A stretch of 64,000 nt of DNA, from assembly GCF_001427225.1 (NCBI RefSeq), contig NZ_LMFH01000005.1, forward strand, positions 733,325 through 797,324, written 5' to 3'. Every line of letters begins with the position of its first letter. Position 1 is the first letter of the stretch. The notes beneath the pieces were generated by a model. It made no database searches and was not told where the DNA came from. It saw only the letters and a program-made list of their open reading frames with translations. Made by a program: the position numbers and the translations under genes. The DNA comes from Lysobacter sp. Root494. GTDB taxonomy: Bacteria; Pseudomonadota; Gammaproteobacteria; Xanthomonadales; Xanthomonadaceae. This document shows positions 26,090-35,004 of this stretch, one piece after another.

Positions 26090-26884
26090 ATGGCATCCGC
26101 CCCCATAGGCTGGCGTGCATGGCTGGCCGCGCTGTTTAGCGCGCGTGGTGCGGGCGAGGCTCTTCCGCCCAGTCTTCGCAAGCCCGCCGTGCGCCGTCGC
26201 GGCGACACCACCGAGCTGCAGTTCGTGCGTGGCGTCTCCCAAAGCCAGATGGTCACGCGCGATCCCGACCGCCTGCTGATCGATTACACGCGTACGATGC
26301 TGGGCGCGCTGGTGCTGGCGCCACGGCCACGCAGCATCGGCATCATCGGGCTGGGCGGCGGCTCGCAGCCGAAGTACTGCTATCGGCACCTGCCGGAGGC
26401 ACGGATCGAAGTCGTCGAGAACAATCCGCACGTGCTGGCGCTGCGGCGGAAGTTCCGCGTGCCCGACGACGATGCGCGTTTCCAGGTGTTTCTCGATGAT
26501 GGCGCGCGTTTCCTGCAAGGGCGCCGCGGCCGTTTCGACCTTTTGCTGGTCGATGGATATGACGAGACCGGCATCCCGGATGCGTTGTCGACCCAGGCGT
26601 TCTACGACGATTGCCGCGAATCACTGGCGGAAGCAGGCGCCGCTGCCTTCAATCTGTATTGCGCCGACGCCGCAACTCATGTCGGGCGCTTGCGGAATGC
26701 CTTCGGCGAAGACCACGTCCTGGTGATCGAGGAACTCCGCCAGAGCAATCGCGTCGCGATCGCCTGGACAGGACCAGACAGGGAGTCGGCGGAAATGTCG
26801 CTGTCGTCCGCCGCGCTACGCGATCTGGCCCGCGTGTTCGCTACCGTGCGCGAGCGGCTCGCGACGGCAAACCTGTCTGCCTAG
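26090..26884 (+). CDS. Spermidine-synthase-like methyltransferase-fold protein
   Basis: 264 residues. The fold motif IGIIGLGGGSQPKYCYRHLP replaces the usual GGGDG of spermidine synthase, ARIEVVENNPHVLALRRKF supplies the acidic cofactor-binding residue, and LLLVDGYDETGIPDALST matches the D-x-x-D-P region. The missing second Asp of the GGGDG motif makes true aminopropyl transfer doubtful; many such proteins are uncharacterised. It probably shares a transcript with ybiI. Its TAG stop lies in a CTAG that also ends the convergent dbpA. Confidence 0.8.
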   Translation: MASAPIGWRAWLAALFSARGAGEALPPSLRKPAVRRRGDTTELQFVRGVSQSQMVTRDPDRLLIDYTRTMLGALVLAPRPRSIGIIGLGGGSQPKYCYRHLPEARIEVVENNPHVLALRRKFRVPDDDARFQVFLDDGARFLQGRRGRFDLLLVDGYDETGIPDALSTQAFYDDCRESLAEAGAAAFNLYCADAATHVGRLRNAFGEDHVLVIEELRQSNRVAIAWTGPDRESAEMSLSSAALRDLARVFATVRERLATANLSA

Positions 26885-28269
26885 ATCCGGCGAACCCGGA
26901 ACTTGCGTCCCTTGATCTTGCCGGCCTGCAGCCGTGCCAGCGCCTTCTCGGCCTGGTTGCGCTTGATCGCGACATAGCTGCGGGTGGCGAAGACATCGAT
27001 TTTGCCCACGGCATCGGCGGGCAGCCCTGCATCTCCGGTGATCGCACCGACGATGTCGCCCGGGCGCAGCTTGTCGGTGCGGCCGGCGTCGATGCGCAGC
27101 GTGACCGTTGCCGCCGGGGGAGCACTGCGCGGACGCAGCGCCGCAAGCGTCGGGCGTTCCCAGCGGATGGTGATCCCGAGCTGCTGCGCAAGCGCGGTCG
27201 AGCGCGGAAGCTCGCGCGGCGTGCACAGGGTCAAGGCAAGGCCGGTGCGTCCCGCGCGGCCGGTCCGGCCGATGCGGTGCACATAGGTGTCGGCGTCATT
27301 GGGCACGTCGTAATTGATCACCGCGCCGAGGTCGTCGATATCGAGGCCGCGCGCGGCGACGTCGCTGGCCACCAGCACATTGCAGCTGCGGTTGGCGAAG
27401 CGGACCAGGACCTCGTCGCGATCGCGTTGTTCCATGTCGCCGTGCAGCGCCAGCGCGGTGTAGCCGAGGTGGGCGAGCGACGAAACGACTTCCTCGGTGT
27501 CCTTGCGCATGTTGCAGAAGACCACCGTGGATTCCGGCGCGTATTCCATCAGCAGGCCCGCGAGTGCAGCGGGCTTCTGCGCCGGGTCGACGTCGAAGAA
27601 GCGCTGGTCGATCGTGGCCTGCTGCTGCGCGCCTTCCACGGTGACTTCGACCGGATCGCGCATCACGCGCGCTGCGATCGTGCGGATCGATTCGGGATAG
27701 GTGGCCGAAAACAGCAGTGTCTGCCGGTCCGACGGTGTCTTGCCGACGATCTCGCGGATCGATTCCTCGAAACCCATGTCGAGCATGCGATCGGCTTCGT
27801 CGAGCACGAGCACGCGCACATCACGCAGGTCGAGCGCGCGCTTGCGCAGCAGTTCCTGCACCCGGCCCGGGGTGCCGACGACCACGTGCGGCGCGTGCTG
27901 GGCCAATGACGTGAGCTGGGGCGCGAGCGCCACGCCGCCGGTCAACGTCATCAGCTTGAGGTTGGGAATGCCGGTAGCGAGCTTGCGGATGTGCTTGCTG
28001 ACCTGGTCGGCGAGTTCGCGCGTCGGGCACAGCACCAGCGCCTGCAGGCGGATCTGCCCGGGATCGATGCGGTGCAGCAGTGCCAGGCCGAAAGCCGCGG
28101 TCTTGCCGCTGCCGGTAGGCGCCTGCGCGATCAGGTCGCGGCCTTCGATCAGGGCGGGCAGGCTCTGGGTCTGCACCGGCGTCATCTGCACGTGGCCCAG
28201 GGCATCCAGACCCTGGAAAAGTGCGGGATTGAGCGGCAGGTCGGCGAATTCAGGGGCGCGTTCGGTCAT
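26881..28269 (-). CDS. dbpA: ATP-dependent RNA helicase DbpA
   Basis: 462 residues from ATG 28269. Full DEAD-box set: Q motif (TPVQTQSLPAL), Walker A APTGSGKT, PTRELA, TPGR, DEAD, SAT, then VLVASDVAARGLDID and HRIGRTGRAG. The last about 75 residues (VTLRIDAGRTDKLRPGDIVGAITGDAGLPADAVGKIDVF...) are the DbpA RNA-binding domain that recognises hairpin 92 of 23S rRNA. It acts in large-subunit assembly. A longer upstream open frame is Arg/Ala-rich and not family-like. Confidence 0.95.
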   Translation of the reverse strand: MTERAPEFADLPLNPALFQGLDALGHVQMTPVQTQSLPALIEGRDLIAQAPTGSGKTAAFGLALLHRIDPGQIRLQALVLCPTRELADQVSKHIRKLATGIPNLKLMTLTGGVALAPQLTSLAQHAPHVVVGTPGRVQELLRKRALDLRDVRVLVLDEADRMLDMGFEESIREIVGKTPSDRQTLLFSATYPESIRTIAARVMRDPVEVTVEGAQQQATIDQRFFDVDPAQKPAALAGLLMEYAPESTVVFCNMRKDTEEVVSSLAHLGYTALALHGDMEQRDRDEVLVRFANRSCNVLVASDVAARGLDIDDLGAVINYDVPNDADTYVHRIGRTGRAGRTGLALTLCTPRELPRSTALAQQLGITIRWERPTLAALRPRSAPPAATVTLRIDAGRTDKLRPGDIVGAITGDAGLPADAVGKIDVFATRSYVAIKRNQAEKALARLQAGKIKGRKFRVRRI

Positions 28270-28496
28270 GCGCCATGATACGGGCAAGTGTGTCGCGAGG
28301 CCTTTGCAGGCGTCTTTTCTGGCGAAGTGCGCCGCTTGTAGCGTGCGGCTTGCGCACGATTGCGCCGACGGGCGCGGCCAGAAGGCGCGCACTGCGCGCA
28401 CTGCGCGTGTGGTGGATGCCATCGGATGCGGCGAGTACCGCATGTTCACGGCAACGGCCTTACAAGTGATCTGTTGCAGACCGACGCGAGGACGCC

Positions 28497-29036
28497 ATGC
28501 GCACCATGCCCCTGTTCATCAGCTGTCTTTTCTTCGTCGGTGCGTTCGCCAGCGGGTGCCGTCGCGAGGCGCCCGACACCGCAAACACGACCGAACGCGT
28601 GACCGTGCCCGAAGTCCCCACCAGCCCAGCTCCCGCCCCGGCAGCCGCAACTGCGGCGGGCCCGAACGCCCTGCAGTTGGTAACTGCCGGCGTCGACCAG
28701 CCTTACCTGGCAGACAGCGCGGGCAGGGCGCTGTACTACCTCGAAGGCGACAAGGATGGCAGCAAGTGCACGGGCGACTGCACGCGCGCCTGGCCACCGC
28801 TGCTCGCCAACGAGACATTGCCGACCGGTAGCGCGAACCTGCAGGCCAGCATGATCGGCGTCATCGAACGCGCAGACGGGTCGCGCCAGGTCACCTACAA
28901 CGGCCATCCGCTGTACCACTACGCTGCGGATACGAGTGCGGACCGCGCCGCGGGCAACGGCATCCGCGATACGTGGGGCCAATGGCATGCAATGAATGCG
29001 GTGGGCGAGCCGCTGCCCATGCCGCCTGCGCAGTAG
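28497..29036 (+). CDS. Lipoprotein with secreted-repeat (PF03640) domain
   Basis: 179 residues with a lipobox (FASGC, Cys21), an Ala/Pro/Thr linker, then LADSAGRALYYLEGDKDGSKCTGDCTRAWPPLL and VTYNGHPLYHYAADTSADRAAGNGI...WHAMNAVG, two copies of the short COG4315 repeat. Two Cys (KCTGDC) may form a disulfide. Proteins of this type are exported and of unknown function; some are linked to redox or heme stress. GCGAGGAC precedes the ATG. Confidence 0.88.
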   Translation: MRTMPLFISCLFFVGAFASGCRREAPDTANTTERVTVPEVPTSPAPAPAAATAAGPNALQLVTAGVDQPYLADSAGRALYYLEGDKDGSKCTGDCTRAWPPLLANETLPTGSANLQASMIGVIERADGSRQVTYNGHPLYHYAADTSADRAAGNGIRDTWGQWHAMNAVGEPLPMPPAQ

Positions 29037-29107
29037 TCTGCTGCTTCGTCGCCATGGATGGCAGCGCGTTCGTTATGCTCGCACCGGTTCCGACCACGGC
29101 GCGAGCG

Positions 29108-29713
29108 ATGTCCGATTCCGAATTCCTGCCACCAGCGCAATGGGACGCGCTGCGCGAGGCCTATGCGACGCCGCCGCGCGCGTACCATGACTTTGCGCAT
29201 GTCGAGGAAGTGCTGCGCCACTACGACGAAGTCGCGAACGGACCGGGTTGGGAGCAGCCCCAGGAAGTGCGGCTCGCCGTGCTCTACCACGATGCGATCT
29301 ACGAGGCCGGGCGCAAGGACAACGAAGCACGTTCGGCGGAACTGGCGGTGGAACACATCGCGAGATGGCTGCCCGATCGCGGCATCGATGTGGCTCGTGT
29401 TGCCAAGCTGATCAACCTGACTGCGCGCCATGGTTCGCTCGGCCTCGGCGACGTGGATCGCGACGCCGCGCTGTTCCTGGACTGCGACATGGCGATCCTC
29501 GCAGCCGATGCCGCGACGTTCGCCGCTTACGACCGAGGCATCACCGCCGAATACCGCGGTCTTGTTCCCGCGTGGTTGTTCAAGCTCAACCGGCGCCGTT
29601 TTCTCAAGGGGTTGCTGGTGAAGGAACGCATCTTCCTGAGCGACTGGTTCCATGAGCGCCTGGATGCGAAGGCGCGGATCAACCTGCGCCGCGCGGTGAC
29701 CGAGAAGCGCTGA
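29108..29713 (+). CDS. Predicted HD-superfamily metal-dependent hydrolase (COG4339)
   Basis: 201 residues from ATG 29108. Motifs: RAYHDFAHVEEVLRHYDEV (first His), LAVLYHDAIYE (the HD pair), ELAVEHIARWL, LINLTARHGS and FLDCDMAILA (a further Asp). These fit the predicted HD phosphohydrolases of COG4339. The substrate is unknown. The start is uncertain because an in-frame ATG also occurs at 29054; neither has a strong ribosome site. It lies 71 nt after the lipoprotein gene. Confidence 0.82.
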   Translation: MSDSEFLPPAQWDALREAYATPPRAYHDFAHVEEVLRHYDEVANGPGWEQPQEVRLAVLYHDAIYEAGRKDNEARSAELAVEHIARWLPDRGIDVARVAKLINLTARHGSLGLGDVDRDAALFLDCDMAILAADAATFAAYDRGITAEYRGLVPAWLFKLNRRRFLKGLLVKERIFLSDWFHERLDAKARINLRRAVTEKR

Positions 29714-29726
29714 GGCGTTCGGCGAA

Positions 29727-30917
29727 TCAGGCGGCGATACCCGCCGCGTGCCCCGATGCCCATGCCCACTGGAAGTTGTAACCACCCAGCCAACCGGTGA
29801 CATCGATCACTTCGCCGATGAAGTAAAGCCCTGGCACCTTCTTTGACTGCATGGTCGAGGACGACACCCCATCGGTATCGACACCACCCAGCGTGACTTC
29901 GGCGGTGCGATAGCCCTCGGTACCGCTGGCTACCAGCGGAAACGAGCCGAGCAGGTCCGCCATTTCATGCAGCTGTGGCTCGTTGAACTGTTTCATCGGC
30001 CGGTTCGGCAGCCAGTGTTCGCACAGGCGCTGGGCGAAACGCTTGGGCAGCAGGTCGCCGAGCACATTCTTGAGTTCCGTGGCGGGACGTTCGTGGCGCA
30101 GGCGCTGCAGCGTTTCAAATGCATCCATCCCCGGCAGCAGGTCCAGGCGCAGGTCGTCGCCCGGCTGCCAGAACGAGGAGATCTGCAGGATCGCCGGCCC
30201 GCTGACGCCGCGATGCGTGATCAGCAGGTAGTTGGTGAACGACTTGCGGTTGCAGTGCGCCTCCACCGGGAAGGCCACGCCGCTGAGATCCTGCAGGCGC
30301 TCCTGGTGCTTGCCGCTGAGCGTGAGCGGCACCAGTCCCGCGCGGGTCGGCAGCACGTCGTGGCCGAACTGGCGGGCGAGTTCGTAGCCGAAGCCAGTGG
30401 CGCCCATGCTCGGGATCGACAGCCCACCGCTCGCGACGACCAGCGCAGGTGCAGTGAGCACGCCGCGCGTGGTGTGCAGGTGGAAGGTCCCGCTGTCGCC
30501 GTGGACCACGCGTTCGATGCTGCAGGAGGTTTCGACGCGGACACCTGCAGCGGCACATTCGTCCAGCAGCATCTTCACGATCAGCTTCGACGACTCGTCG
30601 CAGAACAGCTGTCCGAGCTCCTTCTCGTGATAGGCGATGCCGTGCCGTTCGACCATCTCGATGAAGTGCGCCGGCGTGTAGCGGGCGAGGGCGGACTTGC
30701 AGAAATGCGGATTCGCCGAAAGGTAGTTCGCGGGCGACGCGCCCGTGTTGGTGAAATTGCAGCGTCCGCCGCCGGACATCAGGATCTTCTTGCCGACGCG
30801 GTTCGCGTGTTCGATGACCACCACGCGCTTGCCGATCTGGCCGGCCGTTATCGCGCACATCAGGCCCGCCGCGCCGCCACCGATGATGAGTACGTCGGTG
30901 GCGGGATGCGTGGTCAT
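29727..30917 (-). CDS. HI0933/BaiN-family FAD-dependent oxidoreductase
   Basis: 396 residues. The N-terminal dinucleotide site is DVLIIGGGAAGLMCAITAGQIG, followed by the family block NRVGKKILMSGGGRCNFTN. GLYFIGEVIDVTGWLGGYNFQWAWASG closes the FAD domain at the C-terminus. This is the YhiN/BaiN group of flavoproteins; BaiN from gut clostridia reduces bile-acid intermediates, but most members have no known substrate. A distant paralogue sits at 42188-43429. Confidence 0.9.
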   Translation of the reverse strand: MTTHPATDVLIIGGGAAGLMCAITAGQIGKRVVVIEHANRVGKKILMSGGGRCNFTNTGASPANYLSANPHFCKSALARYTPAHFIEMVERHGIAYHEKELGQLFCDESSKLIVKMLLDECAAAGVRVETSCSIERVVHGDSGTFHLHTTRGVLTAPALVVASGGLSIPSMGATGFGYELARQFGHDVLPTRAGLVPLTLSGKHQERLQDLSGVAFPVEAHCNRKSFTNYLLITHRGVSGPAILQISSFWQPGDDLRLDLLPGMDAFETLQRLRHERPATELKNVLGDLLPKRFAQRLCEHWLPNRPMKQFNEPQLHEMADLLGSFPLVASGTEGYRTAEVTLGGVDTDGVSSSTMQSKKVPGLYFIGEVIDVTGWLGGYNFQWAWASGHAAGIAA

Positions 30918-31068
30918 GAAGGTCCGTGGGCACAGGCGATCCGCATTTTACGGTGAAGCCGCCCAGCATCTTCCGGTGGCAGCAGACTGGACTTTCCACT
31001 AGTCCGATCCGCGCTGGCAGGCTCAGGAAGCTACCGCTAAGGTGATGAGCCCGCCCCGGAGGAAACTC

Positions 31069-32112
31069 ATGACGCGATCGCTCCAGCCGCTGCGCGTGGC
31101 ACTGATCGGCTACGGCTACGCTGGCCGCGTGTTCCATGCGCCCCTGATCCGGGCCGTCGAAGGCCTGTCGCTGGATTTCGTCGCATCCCGCGATGCAGCC
31201 AAAGTGCACGCGGACCTGCCCGATGTCGAAGTGATCGACGATCCGATGCGCGCCGTCACCGATCCGCGCGTGGATCTCGTGGTCATTGCTTCGCCGAACG
31301 ACAGCCACGCGCCGTTGGCCCGTGCCGCGCTGCAGGCCGGCCGCAACGTGGTGGTCGACAAGCCGTTCACGCTTTCGCTTGCCGAAGCGCGCGAACTCGC
31401 GGCGCTGGCGGATGAAACCGGGCGGCTGCTGTCGGTGTTCCAGAATCGTCGCTGGGACACCGATTTCCTCGCAATCCGCGAAGCCATCGGGCAGGGCGTC
31501 ATCGGCGAGCCGATGCACCTGGAATCGCGCCTGGAACGCTTCCGTCCGGAAGTGCGCGAGCGCTGGCGCGAACAGGCAGGTCCCGGAAGCGGTGTTCTCT
31601 GGGATCTCGCGCCCCACCTCATCGATCAGTTGCTCCAGCTGCTGGGACCACCCGATTTCGTCCAGGCCAGCACAGCCACCCAGCGCGAAGGTGCGCAGAC
31701 CGACGACTGGGCGCACGTCGTGCTGGGCTTCGGCGAGCGTCGCGCGATCCTGCAGTTGGGGATGCTCGCGGCGGGCGGCGGCGCACGCTTTCTGGTCCAT
31801 GGAACACGCGGCAGCCTGTTGAAGAGGTGTCCCGATCCGCAGGAGCCACAGCTGCTGGCAGGCGTCCGGCCGGGTGATGCGGAGTGGGGCGTGGATCTCG
31901 ATGCCCTGCAGGTGATTGGCGGCGACGGGATGGTGGAGCACCGGCAGAGCGCGCGTGGAGATCAGTCGCGCTACTACGCGGCGGTCCGCGATGCATTGCT
32001 GGGGTGTGGCGACAATCCGGTGACGCCGGCACAGGCGGTTGCGGTGATGGCGGTGCTGGAGGCGGCATTGGTTTCGGCACGCGAAGGCCGAAGCGTGGTT
32101 CCGGACGCGTAG
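31069..32112 (+). CDS. Gfo/Idh/MocA-family oxidoreductase
   Basis: 347 residues from ATG 31069 (GGAGGAAACTC upstream). The NAD(P) Rossmann motif is LIGYGYAGRVFHAPLI, and the family signature VDKPFTLS holds the catalytic Lys. Closest overall style is E. coli YdgJ. SGVLWDLAPHLIDQLLQLLG is the central strand/helix typical of the C-terminal domain. It oxidises or reduces a sugar or inositol-type substrate that cannot be specified from context. Followed 33 nt later by a small gene. Confidence 0.9.
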   Translation: MTRSLQPLRVALIGYGYAGRVFHAPLIRAVEGLSLDFVASRDAAKVHADLPDVEVIDDPMRAVTDPRVDLVVIASPNDSHAPLARAALQAGRNVVVDKPFTLSLAEARELAALADETGRLLSVFQNRRWDTDFLAIREAIGQGVIGEPMHLESRLERFRPEVRERWREQAGPGSGVLWDLAPHLIDQLLQLLGPPDFVQASTATQREGAQTDDWAHVVLGFGERRAILQLGMLAAGGGARFLVHGTRGSLLKRCPDPQEPQLLAGVRPGDAEWGVDLDALQVIGGDGMVEHRQSARGDQSRYYAAVRDALLGCGDNPVTPAQAVAVMAVLEAALVSAREGRSVVPDA

Positions 32113-32145
32113 TACTGAGACAGGAACCGATGCCGGAGGTGGCAC

Positions 32146-32553
32146 ATGCGCGACGAGACCAGGACCGGCCCCGAATACTCACTGCAGTTCGCCGAGCGCG
32201 GCGGTTTCCTCCATGTTGACGTCAGCTGCGGCGTGGACTCCCAGCCAGTGCGGATCGCGTACTGGAAGGCTCTGGTGGCGGAAGCCCATGCGCGCGGCCT
32301 GCGCAGGATGCTGGTGTTAGACCGCATGAAGGAGAACCCGGCCACGCCGCAGCAGCTTGCCGAAATGGCGATGATCTTCCGCGACGAGGCAGGGAACTTC
32401 GATCGCATCGCCGTGATCGAGCGGCGGCCGGAGCTCCTGTCGGCCGTGGAGCACGGCGAGATCCTCACACGGGATCTCGGGATCAACCTGCGCATCTTTG
32501 TCGATCCCGCCGAAGCCGAACGCTGGCTGCGCTACGGCTCGCCGGACGACTGA
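32146..32553 (+). CDS. SpoIIAA/STAS-like small protein
   Basis: 135 residues, RBS GGAGG. It has alternating strands and helices (FLHVDVSCG, AYWKALVAEAHARGLRRMLVLDRM, FDRIAVIERR, LGINLRIFVDPAEAERWL) resembling the SpoIIAA-like/STAS_2 fold of stand-alone proteins that bind lipids or act in stress responses. No phosphorylatable Ser is evident. It probably forms one transcript with the upstream Gfo/Idh gene. Function unknown. Confidence 0.7.
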   Translation: MRDETRTGPEYSLQFAERGGFLHVDVSCGVDSQPVRIAYWKALVAEAHARGLRRMLVLDRMKENPATPQQLAEMAMIFRDEAGNFDRIAVIERRPELLSAVEHGEILTRDLGINLRIFVDPAEAERWLRYGSPDD

Positions 32554-32627
32554 GCGCCCCCACCGCGTGACGTCCTGTTTGGGCGGGCCTCGCATGCGGC
32601 CGTAAAATACGCGTCTTCTTCCCACGG

Positions 32628-32978
32628 ATGCCGTTCGTGCCCACCGCTCCCGCCTGTCCGCAATGCACCCTCGAGAACACCTATGCGGACGGCGGCAACT
32701 TCGTCTGCGCCGATTGCGGCTTCGAATGGCCGATGGCGGGGGAAGCCGCTCAGGAAGGCGGAACCGTCGTGCGCGACAGCAACGGCAACGTGCTCGCCAA
32801 TGGCGACACCGTCGTCGTGATCAAGGACCTGAAGGTCAAGGGCTCCTCGATTCCGCTCAAGCAGGGCACGGTGATCCGCAACATCCGCCTGGTCGAAGAG
32901 GACGCGGAGCACATCGAAGGCAACTCGGACAAGATCAAGGGCCTGGTGCTGAAGACGATCTTCCTGCGCAAGGCGTGA
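32628..32978 (+). CDS. yjdM: Zinc-ribbon protein YjdM (PhnA)
   Basis: 116 residues. The zinc ribbon C10-x2-C13 and C27-x2-C30 is followed by the PhnA/YjdM body (VVRDSNGNVLANGDTVVVIKDLKVKGSS, then G-x-VIRNIRLVE). Despite the old name PhnA it is not phosphonoacetate hydrolase. The start could be the ATG at 32628 or the GTG 9 nt later. A small soluble cytoplasmic protein of unclear role. Confidence 0.92.
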   Translation: MPFVPTAPACPQCTLENTYADGGNFVCADCGFEWPMAGEAAQEGGTVVRDSNGNVLANGDTVVVIKDLKVKGSSIPLKQGTVIRNIRLVEEDAEHIEGNSDKIKGLVLKTIFLRKA

Positions 32979-33343
32979 TTGCGTGGCGGCGGGCCTCTCG
33001 CCGCTTTCGTCCAGCTTATTGCTCCCGAGTTGATGGGTATGGCTCCCGCTACGGCGTGCTTTCTGAATGGGTTGCATGCCCATGCTGGCGGCGAGATGCC
33101 CATTCGCGTACAGTTCGCCCCGTTCGCGCACGGCTGATCCGTTTTCCTAGGTAAGCCCGCCGCCGTACGGCTCCCGAGCCGATCCGCGGCCCCAGCCTCT
33201 GGCTGGTAACTCCCGTACGCCTTTCGTCGCGCAGACGCGGTCCGGAGCATCCGGCACCGTTCAATCACCCACTCGCAGCGCGGTTCCAAGGAAAGCTTCG
33301 AGATCCCGCACCGGCCTGCCGGCGCGGTAATACGGAGCTGTAC
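32979..33343. other. 365-nt intergenic leader region upstream of rhlE
   Basis: No coding sequence is apparent. It holds small hairpins, including CCAGCC-TCT-GGCTGG at 33192-33206 and CGGCTCCCGAGCCG near 33170. The motif GGCTCCCG occurs twice (around 33041 and 33169). Its length just upstream of a DEAD-box helicase suggests a structured 5' leader (inference). Confidence 0.4.
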
Positions 33344-34669
33344 ATGACGTTTGAATCCCTCGGGCTTGCGCCCGCGTTGCTGCGCGCGCTTGCAGAAAAC
33401 AACTACACCACGCCGACGCCGATCCAGGCCGAAGCCATCCCGCTGGCGCTTGCCGGCCATGACGTCCTCGGCGGCGCCCAGACCGGTACCGGCAAGACCG
33501 CCGCGTTCGGCCTGCCGCTGCTGAACCGCCTTGCCAAGCAGACGCCGCCCAGCGGCCCGCGCAAGCCGCGCGCACTGATCCTCACGCCGACCCGCGAACT
33601 CGCCCTCCAGGTCAGCGAGAGCCTGCGCGCGTACGCCAAGCACCTGCGCCTGAACATCACCGCGATTTACGGCGGTGCCGGCATGCAACCGCAGATCGAC
33701 AACTTCCGCCGTGGCGTCGACGTGCTCGTCGCGTGCCCCGGCCGCCTGATCGACCACCTGGAACGCGGCACCGCGCGCCTCGACAACATCGAAGTGCTGG
33801 TGCTCGACGAAGCCGACCGCATGCTCGACATGGGCTTCCTGCCCGCGATCAAGCGCGTCCTCGGCAAGCTGCCGGCGCAGCGGCAGACGCTGCTGTTCTC
33901 GGCCACCTTCGAGGCGCAGATCAAGGCGCTGGCGCTGGAATTCATGCGCAATCCGCGCCAGGTCCAGATCGCGGCGCAGAACACCATCGCCGACACCATC
34001 GCCCATCGCGCGCATCCGGTCGATGCTTCGCGCAAGCGCGACCTGCTGACGCAGATCCTGACCACGCGCTACACCGAACAGGTGCTGGTGTTCGGCAAGA
34101 CCAAGCACGGTTGCAACCGCCTGGCCGAACAACTCGAAGCCTCGGGCCTGAAGGCCGTCGCCATCCACGGCAACAAGAGCCAGGCGCAGCGCACCAAGGC
34201 GCTGATCCAGTTCAAGACCGGCAAGGCGCGCGTGCTCGTGGCCACCGACGTCGCCGCGCGTGGCCTCGATATCCCGAACCTGCCGCTGGTCATCAACTAC
34301 GACCTGCCGATGGTCGCCGAGGACTACATCCACCGCATCGGCCGCACAGGCCGCAACGGTGCCAGCGGCGAAGCGCTGTCGCTGGTCGCGCCGGAAGAGG
34401 GTGGCCTGCTGCGCCAGGTCCAGAACATGCTGAAGACGTCGGTCGAACTGGTGGTCGTGGAAGGCTTCGCGCCGAGCCGCCCGATCCAGCTCAACGCACC
34501 GCTGCCCAAGCCGGGTGGCAGTGGCCAGCGGCCGTCGCGCGGTCATCGCCCGCACGGCAAGCCGGCTCCGCGCCACGCGCACGCCGGACCCAAGCAGCAT
34601 CGCGGCAATGGCCGCGCTGCGCCGGCTGGCGCACGACGCGATGGGCGGACGGAGCGTTCGCCGGGCTGA
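33344..34669 (+). CDS. rhlE: ATP-dependent RNA helicase RhlE
   Basis: 441 residues. DEAD-box motifs: F-x-SLGL...TPTPIQAEAIP, AQTGTGKT, PTRELA, GGAGMQPQ, CPGRLIDH, DEAD, SATF, VATDVAARGLDIP and HRIGRTGRNG. The RhlE-type core is followed by a basic Gly/Pro/His/Arg-rich tail (about residues 380-441) that would bind RNA non-specifically. It takes part in ribosome assembly and RNA turnover, often in the cold. A long leader precedes it and a clean terminator follows. Confidence 0.93.
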   Translation: MTFESLGLAPALLRALAENNYTTPTPIQAEAIPLALAGHDVLGGAQTGTGKTAAFGLPLLNRLAKQTPPSGPRKPRALILTPTRELALQVSESLRAYAKHLRLNITAIYGGAGMQPQIDNFRRGVDVLVACPGRLIDHLERGTARLDNIEVLVLDEADRMLDMGFLPAIKRVLGKLPAQRQTLLFSATFEAQIKALALEFMRNPRQVQIAAQNTIADTIAHRAHPVDASRKRDLLTQILTTRYTEQVLVFGKTKHGCNRLAEQLEASGLKAVAIHGNKSQAQRTKALIQFKTGKARVLVATDVAARGLDIPNLPLVINYDLPMVAEDYIHRIGRTGRNGASGEALSLVAPEEGGLLRQVQNMLKTSVELVVVEGFAPSRPIQLNAPLPKPGGSGQRPSRGHRPHGKPAPRHAHAGPKQHRGNGRAAPAGARRDGRTERSPG

Positions 34670-34698
34670 TCACAGCACCTCCATCGATGCACATGAAC

Positions 34699-34729
34699 AC
34701 GCCGGCCCAAGTGGCCGGCGTTTTCTTTT
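34699..34729 (+). terminator. Rho-independent terminator of rhlE
   Basis: A 9-bp stem (ACGCCGGCC / GGCCGGCGT) with a 5-nt loop is followed by TTTCTTTT, 30 nt after the stop. Confidence 0.85.
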
Positions 34730-34750
34730 GAGGTAAATAGTCGCGTGTTC

Positions 34751-34783
34751 CAAACAAGACAAAGGCGCCCGCAGGCGCCTTTG
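34751..34783 (-). terminator. Rho-independent terminator of the KGG protein gene
   Basis: A 10-bp perfect stem (CAAAGGCGCC / GGCGCCTTTG) with a CGCA loop. On the minus strand a U-rich TCTTGTTTG follows. It lies back-to-back with the rhlE terminator. Confidence 0.8.
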
Positions 34784-34800
34784 CAATGGTTCGGTGCTGT

Positions 34801-35004
34801 TTATGAGCGTTCGCGATTGCTGCCCTGGCGATTGCCGCCCGAAGCCTCGCCGCCCTTGCGGCCGATTTCGGACATGTGTTGACGATCACGGCTCACGGCT
34901 TCGCCACCTTTCTGCGCGATCTTGCGCTGCTGGTCCTCGTCCATGCCGGCGAAGCCGCGACCTTCGCGGTTCTGGTTGCGGTTCTGGTTCTGGTTGGTAG
35001 GCAT
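34801..35004 (-). CDS. KGG-repeat general stress protein
   Basis: 67 residues, hydrophilic and disordered-looking: an Asn/Gln/Arg-rich start, then two KGG-type repeats (RKIAQKGGEAVSRDRQHMSEIGRKGGEASGGNRQ). This is the stress-induced protein domain of E. coli YmdF/YciG and Bacillus GsiB, linked to desiccation, stationary phase or motility. RBS GGGAG. It is a single-gene transcript by its own terminator. Confidence 0.92.
   Translation of the reverse strand: MPTNQNQNRNQNREGRGFAGMDEDQQRKIAQKGGEAVSRDRQHMSEIGRKGGEASGGNRQGSNRERS

Noticed and set aside
28385-28411. Direct repeat of GCGCGCACT (two copies and a partial third)
   Set aside because: Short, low-complexity and with no linked feature; most likely chance in GC-rich intergenic DNA.
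30115-32145. A 676-codon minus-strand frame spanning the BaiN-like and Gfo/Idh genes
   Set aside because: It crosses two recognisable genes in the wrong frame and has no recognisable domain.
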